Shown in pieces: positions 1 through 7,568 of a DNA stretch of 23,577 nucleotides (position 1 is the first letter of the stretch; each line of letters starts with the position of its first letter). The DNA comes from a virus: positions 1-23,577 of IMG/VR virus record IMGVR_UViG_3300028844_001286; one strand, written 5' to 3'. A program made the translations under genes and the position numbers. The notes under the pieces are model-generated. The model ran no database searches. It was not told the origin of the DNA and saw nothing but the letters and a program-made list of their open reading frames with translations.

Positions 1-1020
1 TCAAAGGTTATCGACAAGACGCCTGACCGCAAGTTCGAGATCATCCACTGTGTCCGACCGAGGGTCGAGGTGGACAAGGCTCGCAAGGACGCCAAGGGCA
101 AGACCTATGCGTCATACTACGTATCGGTTGAAGGTAACTCGATGCTCAGTGAAGGCGGATACGACAAGTTCCCCTTCATGGTGTCACGCTATGTGACCGG
201 GCCTGGCGAGCTATACGGCCGAAGCCCGGCTATGTTGGCGCTGCCGGCTATCAAGGTTCTCAACGAGCAGAAGAAGACAATGCTGACGCAGGGGCACCGC
301 GCAGTCGCGCCCGTGCTGCTGACGCACGACGACGGCGTTCTGGACACGGTGAGTATGAAGCCGGGCGCCATGAACCCTGGCGGGGTTAACGCCGACGGCC
401 GCGCGATGGTTCACGCGCTGCCAGTGGGCAACCTGTCGGCCGGTCAGGAACTGATGGATATGGAGCGTCAGGTCATCAACGACGCCTTCCTCGTCTCGCT
501 GTTTCAGATTTTGGTTGAGACACCCGCTATGACCGCGACCGAGGTGTTGGAACGCGCCCGTGAGAAGGGCGCGCTGCTGTCGCCGACTATGGGCCGTCAG
601 CAGTCAGAGATGTTGGGGCCGATGATCGAGCGCGAGGTTGACGTGCTGCTGAAGCAGGGGCTCCTGCCGCCGATGACACCACTGATGATCGAGGCGCAGG
701 GCGAGTTTGATATTGAGTATGACAGCCCGCTATCCCGCGCGCAGCGCTCCGAGGAGGCCGCAGGTTGGCTACGGACGCTGGAGGCCGCGGTGGGCTACGC
801 CAACACCACACAGGACTTGAGTGTTCTGGATCAGTTCGACATTGACGCTATCCACCGTGACCTGGCCGAGATCAACGCGATGCCACCGTCATGGATGGCG
901 TCGCCGGAACAGGTCGAGCAGAAACGGTCTGAGCGGCAACAGCAGCAGCAGGACCAGCAGATGATCGAGGCCGCGCCGGCAGCGGCGGGCGTAATGAAAG
1001 CCTTGGGCGGGGCTGGTTGA
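1..1020 (+). CDS. Portal (head-tail connector) protein, 3' part
   Basis: The reading frame is open from the first base, so the 5' end lies outside the window; about 339 codons remain. The product is the dodecameric portal at the capsid vertex, through which DNA is packaged and ejected. Visible hallmarks of the podovirus head-tail connector family are the FPFMVSRY..GPGELYGRSPAM segment, a long helix with VLNEQKKTMLTQGH, the AVAPVLLTHDDGV stretch, and the TATEVLERAREKGALLSP motif followed by a coiled wing/barrel tail. The last 40 residues are glutamine-rich (about SERQQQQQDQQ) and then Ala/Gly-rich, a low-complexity tail typical of portal C termini. An apparent GTG start at 70 is internal, since homologous-looking sequence precedes it. 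The stop overlaps the next start (TGATG), implying translational coupling. Confidence 0.93.
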   Translation, partial: SKVIDKTPDRKFEIIHCVRPRVEVDKARKDAKGKTYASYYVSVEGNSMLSEGGYDKFPFMVSRYVTGPGELYGRSPAMLALPAIKVLNEQKKTMLTQGHRAVAPVLLTHDDGVLDTVSMKPGAMNPGGVNADGRAMVHALPVGNLSAGQELMDMERQVINDAFLVSLFQILVETPAMTATEVLERAREKGALLSPTMGRQQSEMLGPMIEREVDVLLKQGLLPPMTPLMIEAQGEFDIEYDSPLSRAQRSEEAAGWLRTLEAAVGYANTTQDLSVLDQFDIDAIHRDLAEINAMPPSWMASPEQVEQKRSERQQQQQDQQMIEAAPAAAGVMKALGGAG

Positions 1021-1271
1021 TGAAGGTTAAGGACTATCTCAGGTCACGCCAACAGTCGTATCGCCAGACGTTCAAGGGGATATTCGGCGAATATGTTCTG
1101 CAAGACCTCGCGAAGTTCTGCCGGGCTGACGAAAGCACGTTCCACACCGACGCCCGTATTGAGGGGATTATGCAGGGGCGCCGAGAGGTGTGGCTCCGCA
1201 TATCGAAGCACCTGAATTTATCTGATGAACAGTTGCACAAATACTTTAACCCTGGAGGAGACACTGAATGA
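1020..1271 (+). CDS. Bbp19-like small phage protein
   Basis: This 83-aa protein resembles the Bbp19-like phage family (named for Bordetella phage BPP-1). Shared features are an F..IFGEYVLQDLAKFCRADESTF block near residues 20-40 and a G.REVWLRI helix near residues 55-65. The family usually lies next to the portal and scaffold genes of podoviruses; its function is not established, and a head-assembly role is inferred from position. I chose ATG 1020, which overlaps the portal stop as TGATG; a TTG three bases upstream would add one residue. The stop overlaps the following ATG (ATGA), and a GGAGGAG ribosome-binding site for the next gene sits inside its 3' end. Confidence 0.78.
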   Translation: MKVKDYLRSRQQSYRQTFKGIFGEYVLQDLAKFCRADESTFHTDARIEGIMQGRREVWLRISKHLNLSDEQLHKYFNPGGDTE

Positions 1272-2128
1272 GTGACGAAAATGGGTCCGTTGACGCGGGC
1301 AACCCGGAAGCGCCAGCACCGGTCGTGGAAGCACCGGCACCAGCACCAGCCGAAGGCGGCTGGATAGACGGGATCGAGAACCCGGAAACACGGGCGTGGG
1401 CCGAGGCCAAGGGTCTACAGAACGGCACGATTGGAAACGTGCTGGGCAGCTATCACAATCTTGAGAAGATGATGGGCGCGGACAAGGCCGGCCGCACAGT
1501 TGTGCTGCTGGGCGACGACGCGACACCAGAACAGACAAGCGAGTTCTATGGCCGGTTGGGCCGACCTGAAGAGCCAGCGGGTTATGGCCTTGCGGCGCCC
1601 GACGGTGAAGACGGCTCTTTTGCCGAGTGGGCGGGTAACACCTTCCACGAGGCCGGGCTGTCGAACAAACAGAGCGCGTTCCTCGCCGAGAAGTGGCAGG
1701 GGTATGTGGGCGACCAGGTGCAATCCACAGCCGACGCTGAAGCCATGAGCGCGGCCGACGCCACTGCTGTACTCCAGAAGGAATGGGGCGCGGCGTATGA
1801 CCTCAAGATCGCTGGCATCGACGTAGCGGCCAACAAGCTGGGGTTTACAGAAGACCAGCTCTTAGGTCTGCGAGACTCGATGGGGCCGGTTGAGGCGCTG
1901 AAGTTCGTGGACAACCTGAACACCCAGATGGGCGACCACACCTACGAGTCTGGTGCGGCTGACACGTCTGGCGTAATGACGCCGGAACAGGCGCAGAACG
2001 CCATGAGTGAGTTGACCGGCAACAAGGAGTTTAACGAAGCCTGGATGGACAGAAACCACCCCGGCCACAAGGCGGCGGTTGCGAAGAAGTCTGAACTGTC
2101 TCGCCTTATCTCCGGTATTGCCGCATGA
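1268..2128 (+). CDS. Scaffolding / capsid assembly protein
   Basis: The 286-aa acidic protein has the position (between portal and capsid) and composition of a podovirus scaffold, the internal core protein that directs procapsid assembly and leaves before maturation. Residues 13-30 are an Ala/Pro-rich linker (APAPVVEAPAPAPAEGG). Residues 31-70 carry a W-DGI.NPE.RAWAEAKG..N....LGSYHNLEKMMG block, and residues 92-107 a FYGRLGRPEEPAGYGL block. Both are typical of scaffold-like proteins in phages of alphaproteobacteria. The C-terminal third contains an AAVAKKSELSRLI helix, which fits a basic capsid-binding tail. The start ATG is preceded by GGAGGAG at 1254-1260 and overlaps the previous stop; the stop overlaps the next start (ATGA). 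Confidence 0.83.
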   Translation: MSDENGSVDAGNPEAPAPVVEAPAPAPAEGGWIDGIENPETRAWAEAKGLQNGTIGNVLGSYHNLEKMMGADKAGRTVVLLGDDATPEQTSEFYGRLGRPEEPAGYGLAAPDGEDGSFAEWAGNTFHEAGLSNKQSAFLAEKWQGYVGDQVQSTADAEAMSAADATAVLQKEWGAAYDLKIAGIDVAANKLGFTEDQLLGLRDSMGPVEALKFVDNLNTQMGDHTYESGAADTSGVMTPEQAQNAMSELTGNKEFNEAWMDRNHPGHKAAVAKKSELSRLISGIAA

Positions 2129-2310
2129 AGCAGATCAGGCTGGAGGCGTTGAGGTTGGCGGTAGGTGAGGGCGAGCGGGAGAATACCCTGTCTCGCGCGG
2201 AAGCCTTTGTCAACTTCATCGAGAACGGCTATAGTGATAAACCCCCGGCGAGAAAGCGTCGAGTGCGAAACGCCAAACAGGAGACTGACGATGGCTCTGG
2301 CCAAACGTAA
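2125..2310 (+). CDS. Small hypothetical protein in head module
   Basis: I do not recognise this 61-aa product. It begins with an ATGA overlap on the scaffold stop, so it is probably translated by coupling. The N-terminal 35 residues look like a helix pair (RLEALRLAVGEGERENTLSRAEAFVNFIENG), followed by a basic, disordered tail (PPARKRRVRNAKQ). The pattern of a leucine/glutamate helix ending in FVNFIENG is seen in small phage proteins near capsid genes, but no function is known to me. Its last 20 bases overlap the next gene in another frame and contain that gene's ribosome-binding site. Confidence 0.6.
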   Translation: MKQIRLEALRLAVGEGERENTLSRAEAFVNFIENGYSDKPPARKRRVRNAKQETDDGSGQT

Positions 2311-2737
2311 CGCGGTAGACGACACACTTGCGCTTGTTCGCGATGTGGACAAGTTCAAGGACCGCATCGAGCAGTTGGCCAAGGCTGAACGCTCGGCCAT
2401 GAAGGTGCAGAAGAAGTCCGCCGACAAGTGCAAGGCGCTTGCCATAGAGATGGACGATATGCGCGCCGCCGCACAGCGCGAGGTCAACGACGCCCGCGCG
2501 AGAGCTAAATCCGAGATCGCCTCTATCTCTCAGGAGAAAGACGCGGTCATGGAGGAACAGGGCAAGGTTGACCGCAAGCTCAAGGCGCTGGGCAATCGCG
2601 AAGACAAACTCGCGCAGGACAAGGCTATCATGGCCAGTGAGCGCGGTATGTTGGACGACGCGGTTAAATCCTTCGACGTGAAGGTCGCCGCGTTCAACGA
2701 CGCCGTGGCTTCGGCCAGTAACATCGCCGTAGGCTAA
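2291..2737 (+). CDS. Coiled-coil protein of head module
   Basis: The product of 148 aa is almost wholly predicted coiled coil. Heptad-like K/E/A/L runs extend from about residue 15 (DVDKFKDRIEQLAKAER) to residue 125, and the ends are shorter and less charged. I chose ATG 2291 rather than an earlier in-frame ATG at 2165 because AGGAG lies 7 bases upstream (2279-2283) and the upstream codons are the out-of-frame body of the previous gene. The function is not recognisable. A second scaffold-like or head-completion role is inferred only from its place between the scaffold and the virion protein genes. The stop is followed two bases later by the next ATG. Confidence 0.72.
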   Translation: MALAKRNAVDDTLALVRDVDKFKDRIEQLAKAERSAMKVQKKSADKCKALAIEMDDMRAAAQREVNDARARAKSEIASISQEKDAVMEEQGKVDRKLKALGNREDKLAQDKAIMASERGMLDDAVKSFDVKVAAFNDAVASASNIAVG

Positions 2738-2739
2738 TC

Positions 2740-4839
2740 ATGGCGACGCCATCGTCACGGAAGAGATCGGCCAACAAGGGTCACCACTTTGATGGCACCC
2801 TTGTTACCTACGCTAACGGAACAGAGGGGTTTCGGCAAAACGTCACAGCCGGCGTGGAACCGTTGCTGGCCTTTTCCACAGCCACACTGCTTGGCAATGC
2901 CGAGACATACGACAGCGGCATTCTCGACCTTCGCGACTACACGCAGGTCCAGACGGATATCCTTTCCACTGGGGCCAGCGGCACGATCACGATTGACTTT
3001 ATTCGGGACGAAGCCGGGACGGACGTTCTACGCACCCTGTCGATCCCATACACGGACGGCGACGGCTATTCTATGTTTAGCTCGGTCGCATTTACGCCGT
3101 ATGTCCGTTATCGGTTTACGACCAGCAGCGCCGGTCAGACCGATTTCTATTTTGATACTAAATTTACGCAGACGGCTCTCTCCGCACAGATACTAGGCGT
3201 CAATTCGTTCATTGCTCCCGCGATGGTATCGTCGCTCACCCGCTCTGTTGTGGTGGGCCAGACCGAGGGCGGCGCGTTCAAAAATGTGCCGGTAGACGCT
3301 CAGGGCAAGTTCAAAATCAGTCAGCCGCTGACCGCTTTCGGTGAAATTCAGGTCGCCCAGAAAACTCCCGAGGTGCAGTTAAAATTCAGCAACGGCATCC
3401 TCACTGATCAGATTGACACGCTGGTCAACAAAACCGGCTCGGCTGTGACCGAGGACGAGGGAACGCTGACTGTGACAGTCGCTGGTGCTGCCGAGGCATT
3501 CAGTCAGCTACGGTCACGGGATGTCGTGCGGTACGAACCGGGCGTCGGCGTAGATTGTAAATTTACCGCCGCGTTTTCTGCCGGCCTGGCCGACAGTTCG
3601 TTGCTGGCCGGATTGGGCGACGATGATGAGTTCGTTGGCGTCGGCTATGTCGGCACACAGTTCGGCATCTCATATAAATCATTTGGCGAGCTTGAGGTTC
3701 GACAGTTGATCTTCACGCAGGGCGGTGACGCTGATGGCGGGACGTTTACGCTGACCGTCGATGGCACGGCCATTACAATCACAGTGCCGGCAGGATCAGC
3801 GTCGATTGCTGATGTCGTGGCGCTTTGTCAGGCAGCGTCAGACGATTTTGCAGCAGCCGGTCGGGGCTGGGAAATTCACATCGACGACAGCAAGCGCATC
3901 CGTCTCGTGTCGATGGTCGCGGAAGCGGCGGGTGGTGCGTTCACATTTGCTGATGTGGACAGTGGCGTGACGGCAACTGCGGGGTGGACAACGGTTCTGG
4001 CTGGCGCGGCACCGGAGACAACATTCGTGGCGCAGACGGATTGGAACGTGGATCCAATGGACGGCACAGGTCCGTCAGGCATGACGCTGGCAGCGGGTGC
4101 GGACCTCAACACGCTGACCAATATGGACCCCGCATTCCTGAATGTGTGGGATATCTCTATGCAGTATCTTGGCGCTGGTAATGTCCATGTGTATCTGGAG
4201 AGCCGCGTAACGGGCGAGTTTGAGGAGGTTCACCAGTTCAATTTCGCTGGGTCGCGGACGAAGGCGACGTTCCGCAACCCGACGTTCAACACGTCCATCA
4301 TTGCACAGACAGACGCAGGTTTCTCAGGTGCCGCCCAAACGATCAAGACAAGCTCAATGGCAGGATTTGTCGAAGGCAAGGAGACGACATTCGGTATCCG
4401 CAAATCGGTAAAGCAGACGGTCTCGACAAATGGGACAACGGAAGTCTGCGGGTTCGTCATGCACAACGGCGAAACTTTCAGCAACCACCGAAACAAGGTA
4501 GTCGTCTACCCCGATTTCCTGTCGCTGATCAACGAATCCACAAGGTCGGTCGCGTTCCGGCTGGTTGCAAACCCAACACACATCGATGCCGGTGCAACGC
4601 TGGTGGCAGTGGATGCTGCGAATTCGGTGATTGAGACAGCGGGACCGGGCGGCACTATCCAAGGCGGCGAGGAACTCAGCCCGTTCTCGGTCCCTGCAAA
4701 TAGCAGCACCAACGTGGACATCAAGCAACTGGATATTAAGATCAGCCCCAAAGACAGTCTGATTATCGCGTTCACGAAAGAGACAGGTGGCACAGATGGT
4801 GATGTCACGGTCGGCCTGTCGTGGGTGGAGCGGATTTAA
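2740..4839 (+). CDS. Large beta-rich virion surface (decoration/head-fibre-like) protein
   Basis: This 699-aa protein is dominated by Thr/Val/Gly beta-strand sequence and has no signal peptide. The region near residues 263-330 (YEPGVGVDCKFTAAF, then GVGYVGTQFGISYKS.GELEVRQLIFTQ), a tandem beta segment near 335-415, and a third block near 433-520 (DWNVDPMDGTGPSG, YLGAGNVHVYLE, then VHQFNFAG) match, from memory, a structural-protein type found repeatedly in marine phages and some large eukaryotic viruses. The C-terminal 150 residues form another beta domain. It sits between scaffold and major capsid genes, which suggests a decoration or head-fibre protein, but a tail appendage is not excluded. 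The start ATG follows the previous stop by two bases in the junction TAATCATGGC. Confidence 0.7.
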   Translation: MATPSSRKRSANKGHHFDGTLVTYANGTEGFRQNVTAGVEPLLAFSTATLLGNAETYDSGILDLRDYTQVQTDILSTGASGTITIDFIRDEAGTDVLRTLSIPYTDGDGYSMFSSVAFTPYVRYRFTTSSAGQTDFYFDTKFTQTALSAQILGVNSFIAPAMVSSLTRSVVVGQTEGGAFKNVPVDAQGKFKISQPLTAFGEIQVAQKTPEVQLKFSNGILTDQIDTLVNKTGSAVTEDEGTLTVTVAGAAEAFSQLRSRDVVRYEPGVGVDCKFTAAFSAGLADSSLLAGLGDDDEFVGVGYVGTQFGISYKSFGELEVRQLIFTQGGDADGGTFTLTVDGTAITITVPAGSASIADVVALCQAASDDFAAAGRGWEIHIDDSKRIRLVSMVAEAAGGAFTFADVDSGVTATAGWTTVLAGAAPETTFVAQTDWNVDPMDGTGPSGMTLAAGADLNTLTNMDPAFLNVWDISMQYLGAGNVHVYLESRVTGEFEEVHQFNFAGSRTKATFRNPTFNTSIIAQTDAGFSGAAQTIKTSSMAGFVEGKETTFGIRKSVKQTVSTNGTTEVCGFVMHNGETFSNHRNKVVVYPDFLSLINESTRSVAFRLVANPTHIDAGATLVAVDAANSVIETAGPGGTIQGGEELSPFSVPANSSTNVDIKQLDIKISPKDSLIIAFTKETGGTDGDVTVGLSWVERI

Positions 4840-5017
4840 AACACTGTTGCATCTGAACCACTGTTGTATTAATGTTACATAGAGCGCGCCGGTCTATCGG
4901 CGTCGAACGGGCCACGCTGACAACCCTCACCGGCCAGCACCGGCTTCATTCGTGGCCCCGCTTCGCGGACAAGCCTTCAGCTTTTTGTTTTAACAGACAG
5001 AAGGAAGGCATAATCCA
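4840..5017 (+). promoter_or_regulatory. 178-bp intergenic region before the capsid gene
   Basis: This is the longest non-coding stretch in the module. Its left part holds a direct repeat, CACTGTTG at 4842-4849 and 4859-4866, each followed by (C/T)AT, in AT-rich sequence (TATTAATGTTACATAG to 4882). That could be a promoter or binding site, though no good -35/-10 pair is visible. Its right part holds small inverted repeats: CCGG at 4930-4933/4940-4943, GGCTT/AAGCC at 4942-4946/4971-4975 enclosing CCGC/GCGG, and AAGC/GCTT at 4971-4974/4980-4983 followed by TTTTTGTTTT. The last could be a weak terminator. A purine-rich AAGGAAGG ribosome-binding site precedes the capsid start. No gene is seen here. 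Confidence 0.4.
4842..4869 (+). repeat. Short direct repeat upstream of capsid gene
   Basis: CACTGTTGCAT and CACTGTTGTAT are spaced 17 bases start to start, with one mismatch in 11. They lie immediately after the stop of the 699-aa gene. A regulator-binding or polymerase-recognition role is a guess. Confidence 0.45.
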
Positions 5018-5884
5018 ATGTCTAACGAAATCCTCGATTGGTCAGTTATTGACTACAAATCGACGGTCGAGCATCTGCTCCAGCAGCGAGGCTCCAAGCT
5101 CCGTATGTGCGTGATGGAAGACTCCTATCACGGCAAATCCGGTGCGGCCGTCAATCAGATTGGTGCTGTCACCGCCCAGGCACGGACGACCCGACACGCC
5201 GACACACCGCTTATTGAGACACCCCATGACAAACGCTGGGTTTTTCCCACCGATTACGAGTGGGCCGATCTCATCGACAGCCAGGACAAGCTCCGCATCA
5301 TCGCCGACCCAACCTCGCCATACGCCATCAACGGCGCTATGTCCCTTGGTCGGGCAATCGACGATCTGATCATCACCGCTGCGACGGCCTCGTCGCTCAC
5401 TGGTGAAGACGGAACGACCTCAACGGCCTTCCCTGCTGCTCAGACCGCCGCAACTACCTCTGGTGGCCTCACGGTCGCCAAGCTGCGAGAAGCCATGCAG
5501 TTGCTTATCGCCGCTGAAGTCGATGTGGACAACGAGCCCCTCTACTGTGCTATCGGCGCACAGCAGCACGACGATCTGCTCGGTGAAACTCAGGCTGTCA
5601 GCCTCGACTTCACCAACAAGCCGGTCCTCGTAGACGGTCGCATAAAATCCTTTATGGGCTTCAACTTCATCGACAGCCAGCGTCTGGCGCTGTCGGGCAC
5701 AGACCGCACAGCAATCTGCTGGGCCAAGTCCGGTCTGCACCTTGGGGTCTGGGGCGATATCAACGCCCAAATCTCAGAACGCGCCGACAAATCTTATTCA
5801 ACTCAGGTCTACGTCAAAGGCACTTTCGGCGCGACGCGAGTTGAAGAGAAAAAGGTTGTCGCCATTACCTGTTCGGAGGCTTAA
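5018..5884 (+). CDS. Major capsid protein
   Basis: The 288-aa product is the shell subunit, inferred to be HK97-fold. Features seen in podovirus capsid proteins of this size are a short N-terminal arm, a RW.FPTDYEWADLIDSQDKLRIIADPTSPYAINGAMSLGRAIDD spine-helix region near residues 70-115, the LTVAKLREAMQLLIAAEVDVDNEPLYCAIGAQQHDDLL block near 150-190, and an FMGFNFIDSQRL segment near 210-225. The C-terminal VYVKGTFGATRVEEKKVVAI strand is also characteristic. It is the first gene after the only sizeable intergenic gap and has a strong AAGGAAGG ribosome-binding site, consistent with high expression. A following terminator (6358-6386) would keep this message abundant relative to downstream genes. 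Confidence 0.9.
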   Translation: MSNEILDWSVIDYKSTVEHLLQQRGSKLRMCVMEDSYHGKSGAAVNQIGAVTAQARTTRHADTPLIETPHDKRWVFPTDYEWADLIDSQDKLRIIADPTSPYAINGAMSLGRAIDDLIITAATASSLTGEDGTTSTAFPAAQTAATTSGGLTVAKLREAMQLLIAAEVDVDNEPLYCAIGAQQHDDLLGETQAVSLDFTNKPVLVDGRIKSFMGFNFIDSQRLALSGTDRTAICWAKSGLHLGVWGDINAQISERADKSYSTQVYVKGTFGATRVEEKKVVAITCSEA

Positions 5885-5886
5885 TC

Positions 5887-6351
5887 ATGGCAACTGTTTA
5901 CAGTGTCCAAAAGACCAAGTGGGACCAAAACAGTCCCACCACGAACATCAAGCCCAATGAGAACCACGGGCGAGTTCGTATGGCATACGCGCTGTATGAA
6001 CTCTCCGGGTCGGTTGTGGGCACGGTTGTGGAGATGTTCAATCTCCCCAACGGCGCTCGCATCTTGTCGGGCGAACTCACCAACGACGCGCTGGCGTCGT
6101 CCACCACAATTTCGGTGGGTCACACAGCGTATACCGACAGCTCAGGCACTGCTGTTGTGCTCGATGTTGACGAGTTCCTGGCCGCAACTGATACCTCTGG
6201 TATCGCGACCACTGATGTTGCCGCCACTTCCGCGCTCGGTAAGAACACGGTTGTGAACGCTGATCAGACCGGCATCCCGATTACGTGTGTTGTCGCTGGC
6301 GCTACCGCCACCGGCACCATCGAGTTGGTGATGTATTACGTGGTTGACTAA
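5887..6351 (+). CDS. Small head structural (decoration-like) protein
   Basis: This 154-aa protein starts two bases after the capsid stop with GGAGG upstream (5874-5878). It is beta-rich with an N-terminal arm (MATVYSVQKTKWDQNSPTTNIKPNENHGRVR) that resembles an extended capsid-gripping peptide. The core reads GTVVEMFNLPNGARILSGELTNDALASSTTISVGHT. Proteins of this size and sequence style follow the capsid gene in many podoviruses and are usually called structural or decoration proteins. The specific role is inferred from position. Shared transcript with the capsid gene and a downstream terminator suggest expression comparable to capsid. Confidence 0.65.
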   Translation: MATVYSVQKTKWDQNSPTTNIKPNENHGRVRMAYALYELSGSVVGTVVEMFNLPNGARILSGELTNDALASSTTISVGHTAYTDSSGTAVVLDVDEFLAATDTSGIATTDVAATSALGKNTVVNADQTGIPITCVVAGATATGTIELVMYYVVD

Positions 6352-6357
6352 AGTTCA

Positions 6358-6386
6358 GGGGGCGGCGCAAGTCGCCCCCCGTCTTT
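6358..6386 (+). terminator. Rho-independent-type terminator after capsid genes
   Basis: A 9-bp stem pairs 6358-6366 (GGGGGCGGC) with 6371-6379 (GTCGCCCCC), including one G-U pair, and is capped by a GCAA tetraloop of the stable GNRA class. The following tract CGTCTTT is only modestly T-rich, so partial termination (attenuation) is more likely than full. It lies 6 bases after the stop of the small head protein and 18 bases before the ribosome-binding site of the next gene, separating abundant capsid proteins from the tail module. Confidence 0.75.
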
Positions 6387-6404
6387 CCAGAATAGGAGGA
6401 CCAC

Positions 6405-6974
6405 ATGCCGACGCATGAACTGGCCTATAAAAGTATCGAAGAACTGACGGAAGACAGCAGCGCGCCAGCAGCCGGCGATTGGCTGGTCCGTTGGGACGAC
6501 AGCGCCGCTGTCGTAAAGAAGGTTGACGCCACCGATATGGTTGCGGCGCTTGGCGTCACTGCCACCGTGGCTGAACTCAACTTGGCCGCAGATAGCTCCG
6601 CCAATGTTGAGATTGTCACAGCCACCAACATCATCACCGCCGCAGAGAGCGGCAAGACGTTCTTCCTCAACAACGCTACAGGCTTCGTCAGCACCCTCCC
6701 TGCCATCGCGGCCGGGTTGCGTTTCAAGTTTGTTCTGACGACTGTTCTGTCATCCGGCAATCACACGGTCGTGACCAGCGACGCCTCGAACATCATCGAG
6801 GGTAATCTCATGGTCGCGTCAACTGTTGTGCCGGCGGTTAACGAAGACAGCATCAACTTCCTTGTCACCGACGGTGATGTTGGGGATTGGTGTGAAGTTA
6901 TCTGCGACGGCACGAGTTGGTTTCTCAGCGGTTCTGCCACCACTGCTTCTGGCATGTCCGTAACCGCCACTTAA
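6405..6974 (+). CDS. Structural protein, beta-rich
   Basis: This is a 189-aa protein with an excellent ribosome-binding site (AGGAGG at 6394-6399, 5 bases from the ATG). The N-terminal part (ELAYKSIEELTEDSSAPAAGDWLVRWDDSAAVVKKVDATDMVAALG) is the kind of leader-like segment seen in phage fibre and appendage proteins. Residues from about 65 onwards form a beta domain with GKTFFLNNATGFVSTLPAIAAGLRFKF and a terminal DGTSWFLSGSATTASG strand. This resembles small head-fibre or appendage proteins in phage capsid modules; I cannot assign it further. It is the first gene after the terminator. Confidence 0.6.
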   Translation: MPTHELAYKSIEELTEDSSAPAAGDWLVRWDDSAAVVKKVDATDMVAALGVTATVAELNLAADSSANVEIVTATNIITAAESGKTFFLNNATGFVSTLPAIAAGLRFKFVLTTVLSSGNHTVVTSDASNIIEGNLMVASTVVPAVNEDSINFLVTDGDVGDWCEVICDGTSWFLSGSATTASGMSVTAT

Positions 6975-6992
6975 CCCAAGAGCGGGGTCAAC

Positions 6993-7568
6993 ATGACCGA
7001 CTCAGTCAGTATCTGTAACCTCGCTCTACAGCGTGTGGGCGCCAAGACCATCTCCGCGCTCACCGACGACACAACCGCTGGGCGGGCCTGCAATCGTGTT
7101 TACGCGCAGGCCCGCGACAGCGAGTTGAGGGCTCACCCCTGGAGCTTCGCCCGCGGGCGAGTGCAGATCGCCGCCGACAGTGTTGACCCGGTGTTCGGGT
7201 ATGCAAAGCGGTATCTCCTGCCTTCAGATTGGTTGCGTATCCTCCCCACAAACGGTGTGGACTCTACGCCCGTTCAGGACGACTTTCAGATCGAAGGCCG
7301 GTATCTCCTGACGGATATGGCGTCGCCGATCAATCTGGTGTATATTAAGCGCGTGACCGACGAAGAGACTTTTGACTCTTTGTTCATCGAACTGCTCATC
7401 GCGCGCATCGCAGCCGACGTGTGTGAGAAGGTCACGCAGTCTAATACCAAGAAGGCTGTGGCACGGGAGCACTACATGGATATGAAGAAAGAAGCCCGCC
7501 GGGTCAACGCTTTCGAGCGTCCCCCGCAGCAGCCGCCAGAGGACGTGTGGCTGACGGCGCGTCGATAG
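6993..7568 (+). CDS. Tail tubular protein A-like (gp11-like)
   Basis: The 191-aa product fits the T7 gp11 family that forms the ring between portal and nozzle. It starts with the family-typical SVSICNLALQRVGAKTISALTDD, then residues 30-75 carry the RACNRVYAQARDSELRAHPWSFARGR motif. Next comes a YAKRYLLPSDWLRIL stretch (about residues 70-85) and a helical C-terminal region. Length is close to the roughly 200 aa of the family. It is followed directly, with no spacer, by the gp12-like gene, the standard order in podoviruses. The start ATG is preceded by AAGAGCGGGG, a weak ribosome-binding site. Confidence 0.87.
   Translation: MTDSVSICNLALQRVGAKTISALTDDTTAGRACNRVYAQARDSELRAHPWSFARGRVQIAADSVDPVFGYAKRYLLPSDWLRILPTNGVDSTPVQDDFQIEGRYLLTDMASPINLVYIKRVTDEETFDSLFIELLIARIAADVCEKVTQSNTKKAVAREHYMDMKKEARRVNAFERPPQQPPEDVWLTARR

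Noticed and set aside
2165-2290. N-terminal extension of the coiled-coil gene
   Set aside because: It overlaps the 61-aa gene out of frame, and ATG 2291 has a proper AGGAG site.
4872-5114. 80-codon + strand frame starting in the capsid upstream region
   Set aside because: It has no ribosome-binding site, its sequence is not protein-like, and it runs into the capsid gene in another frame.
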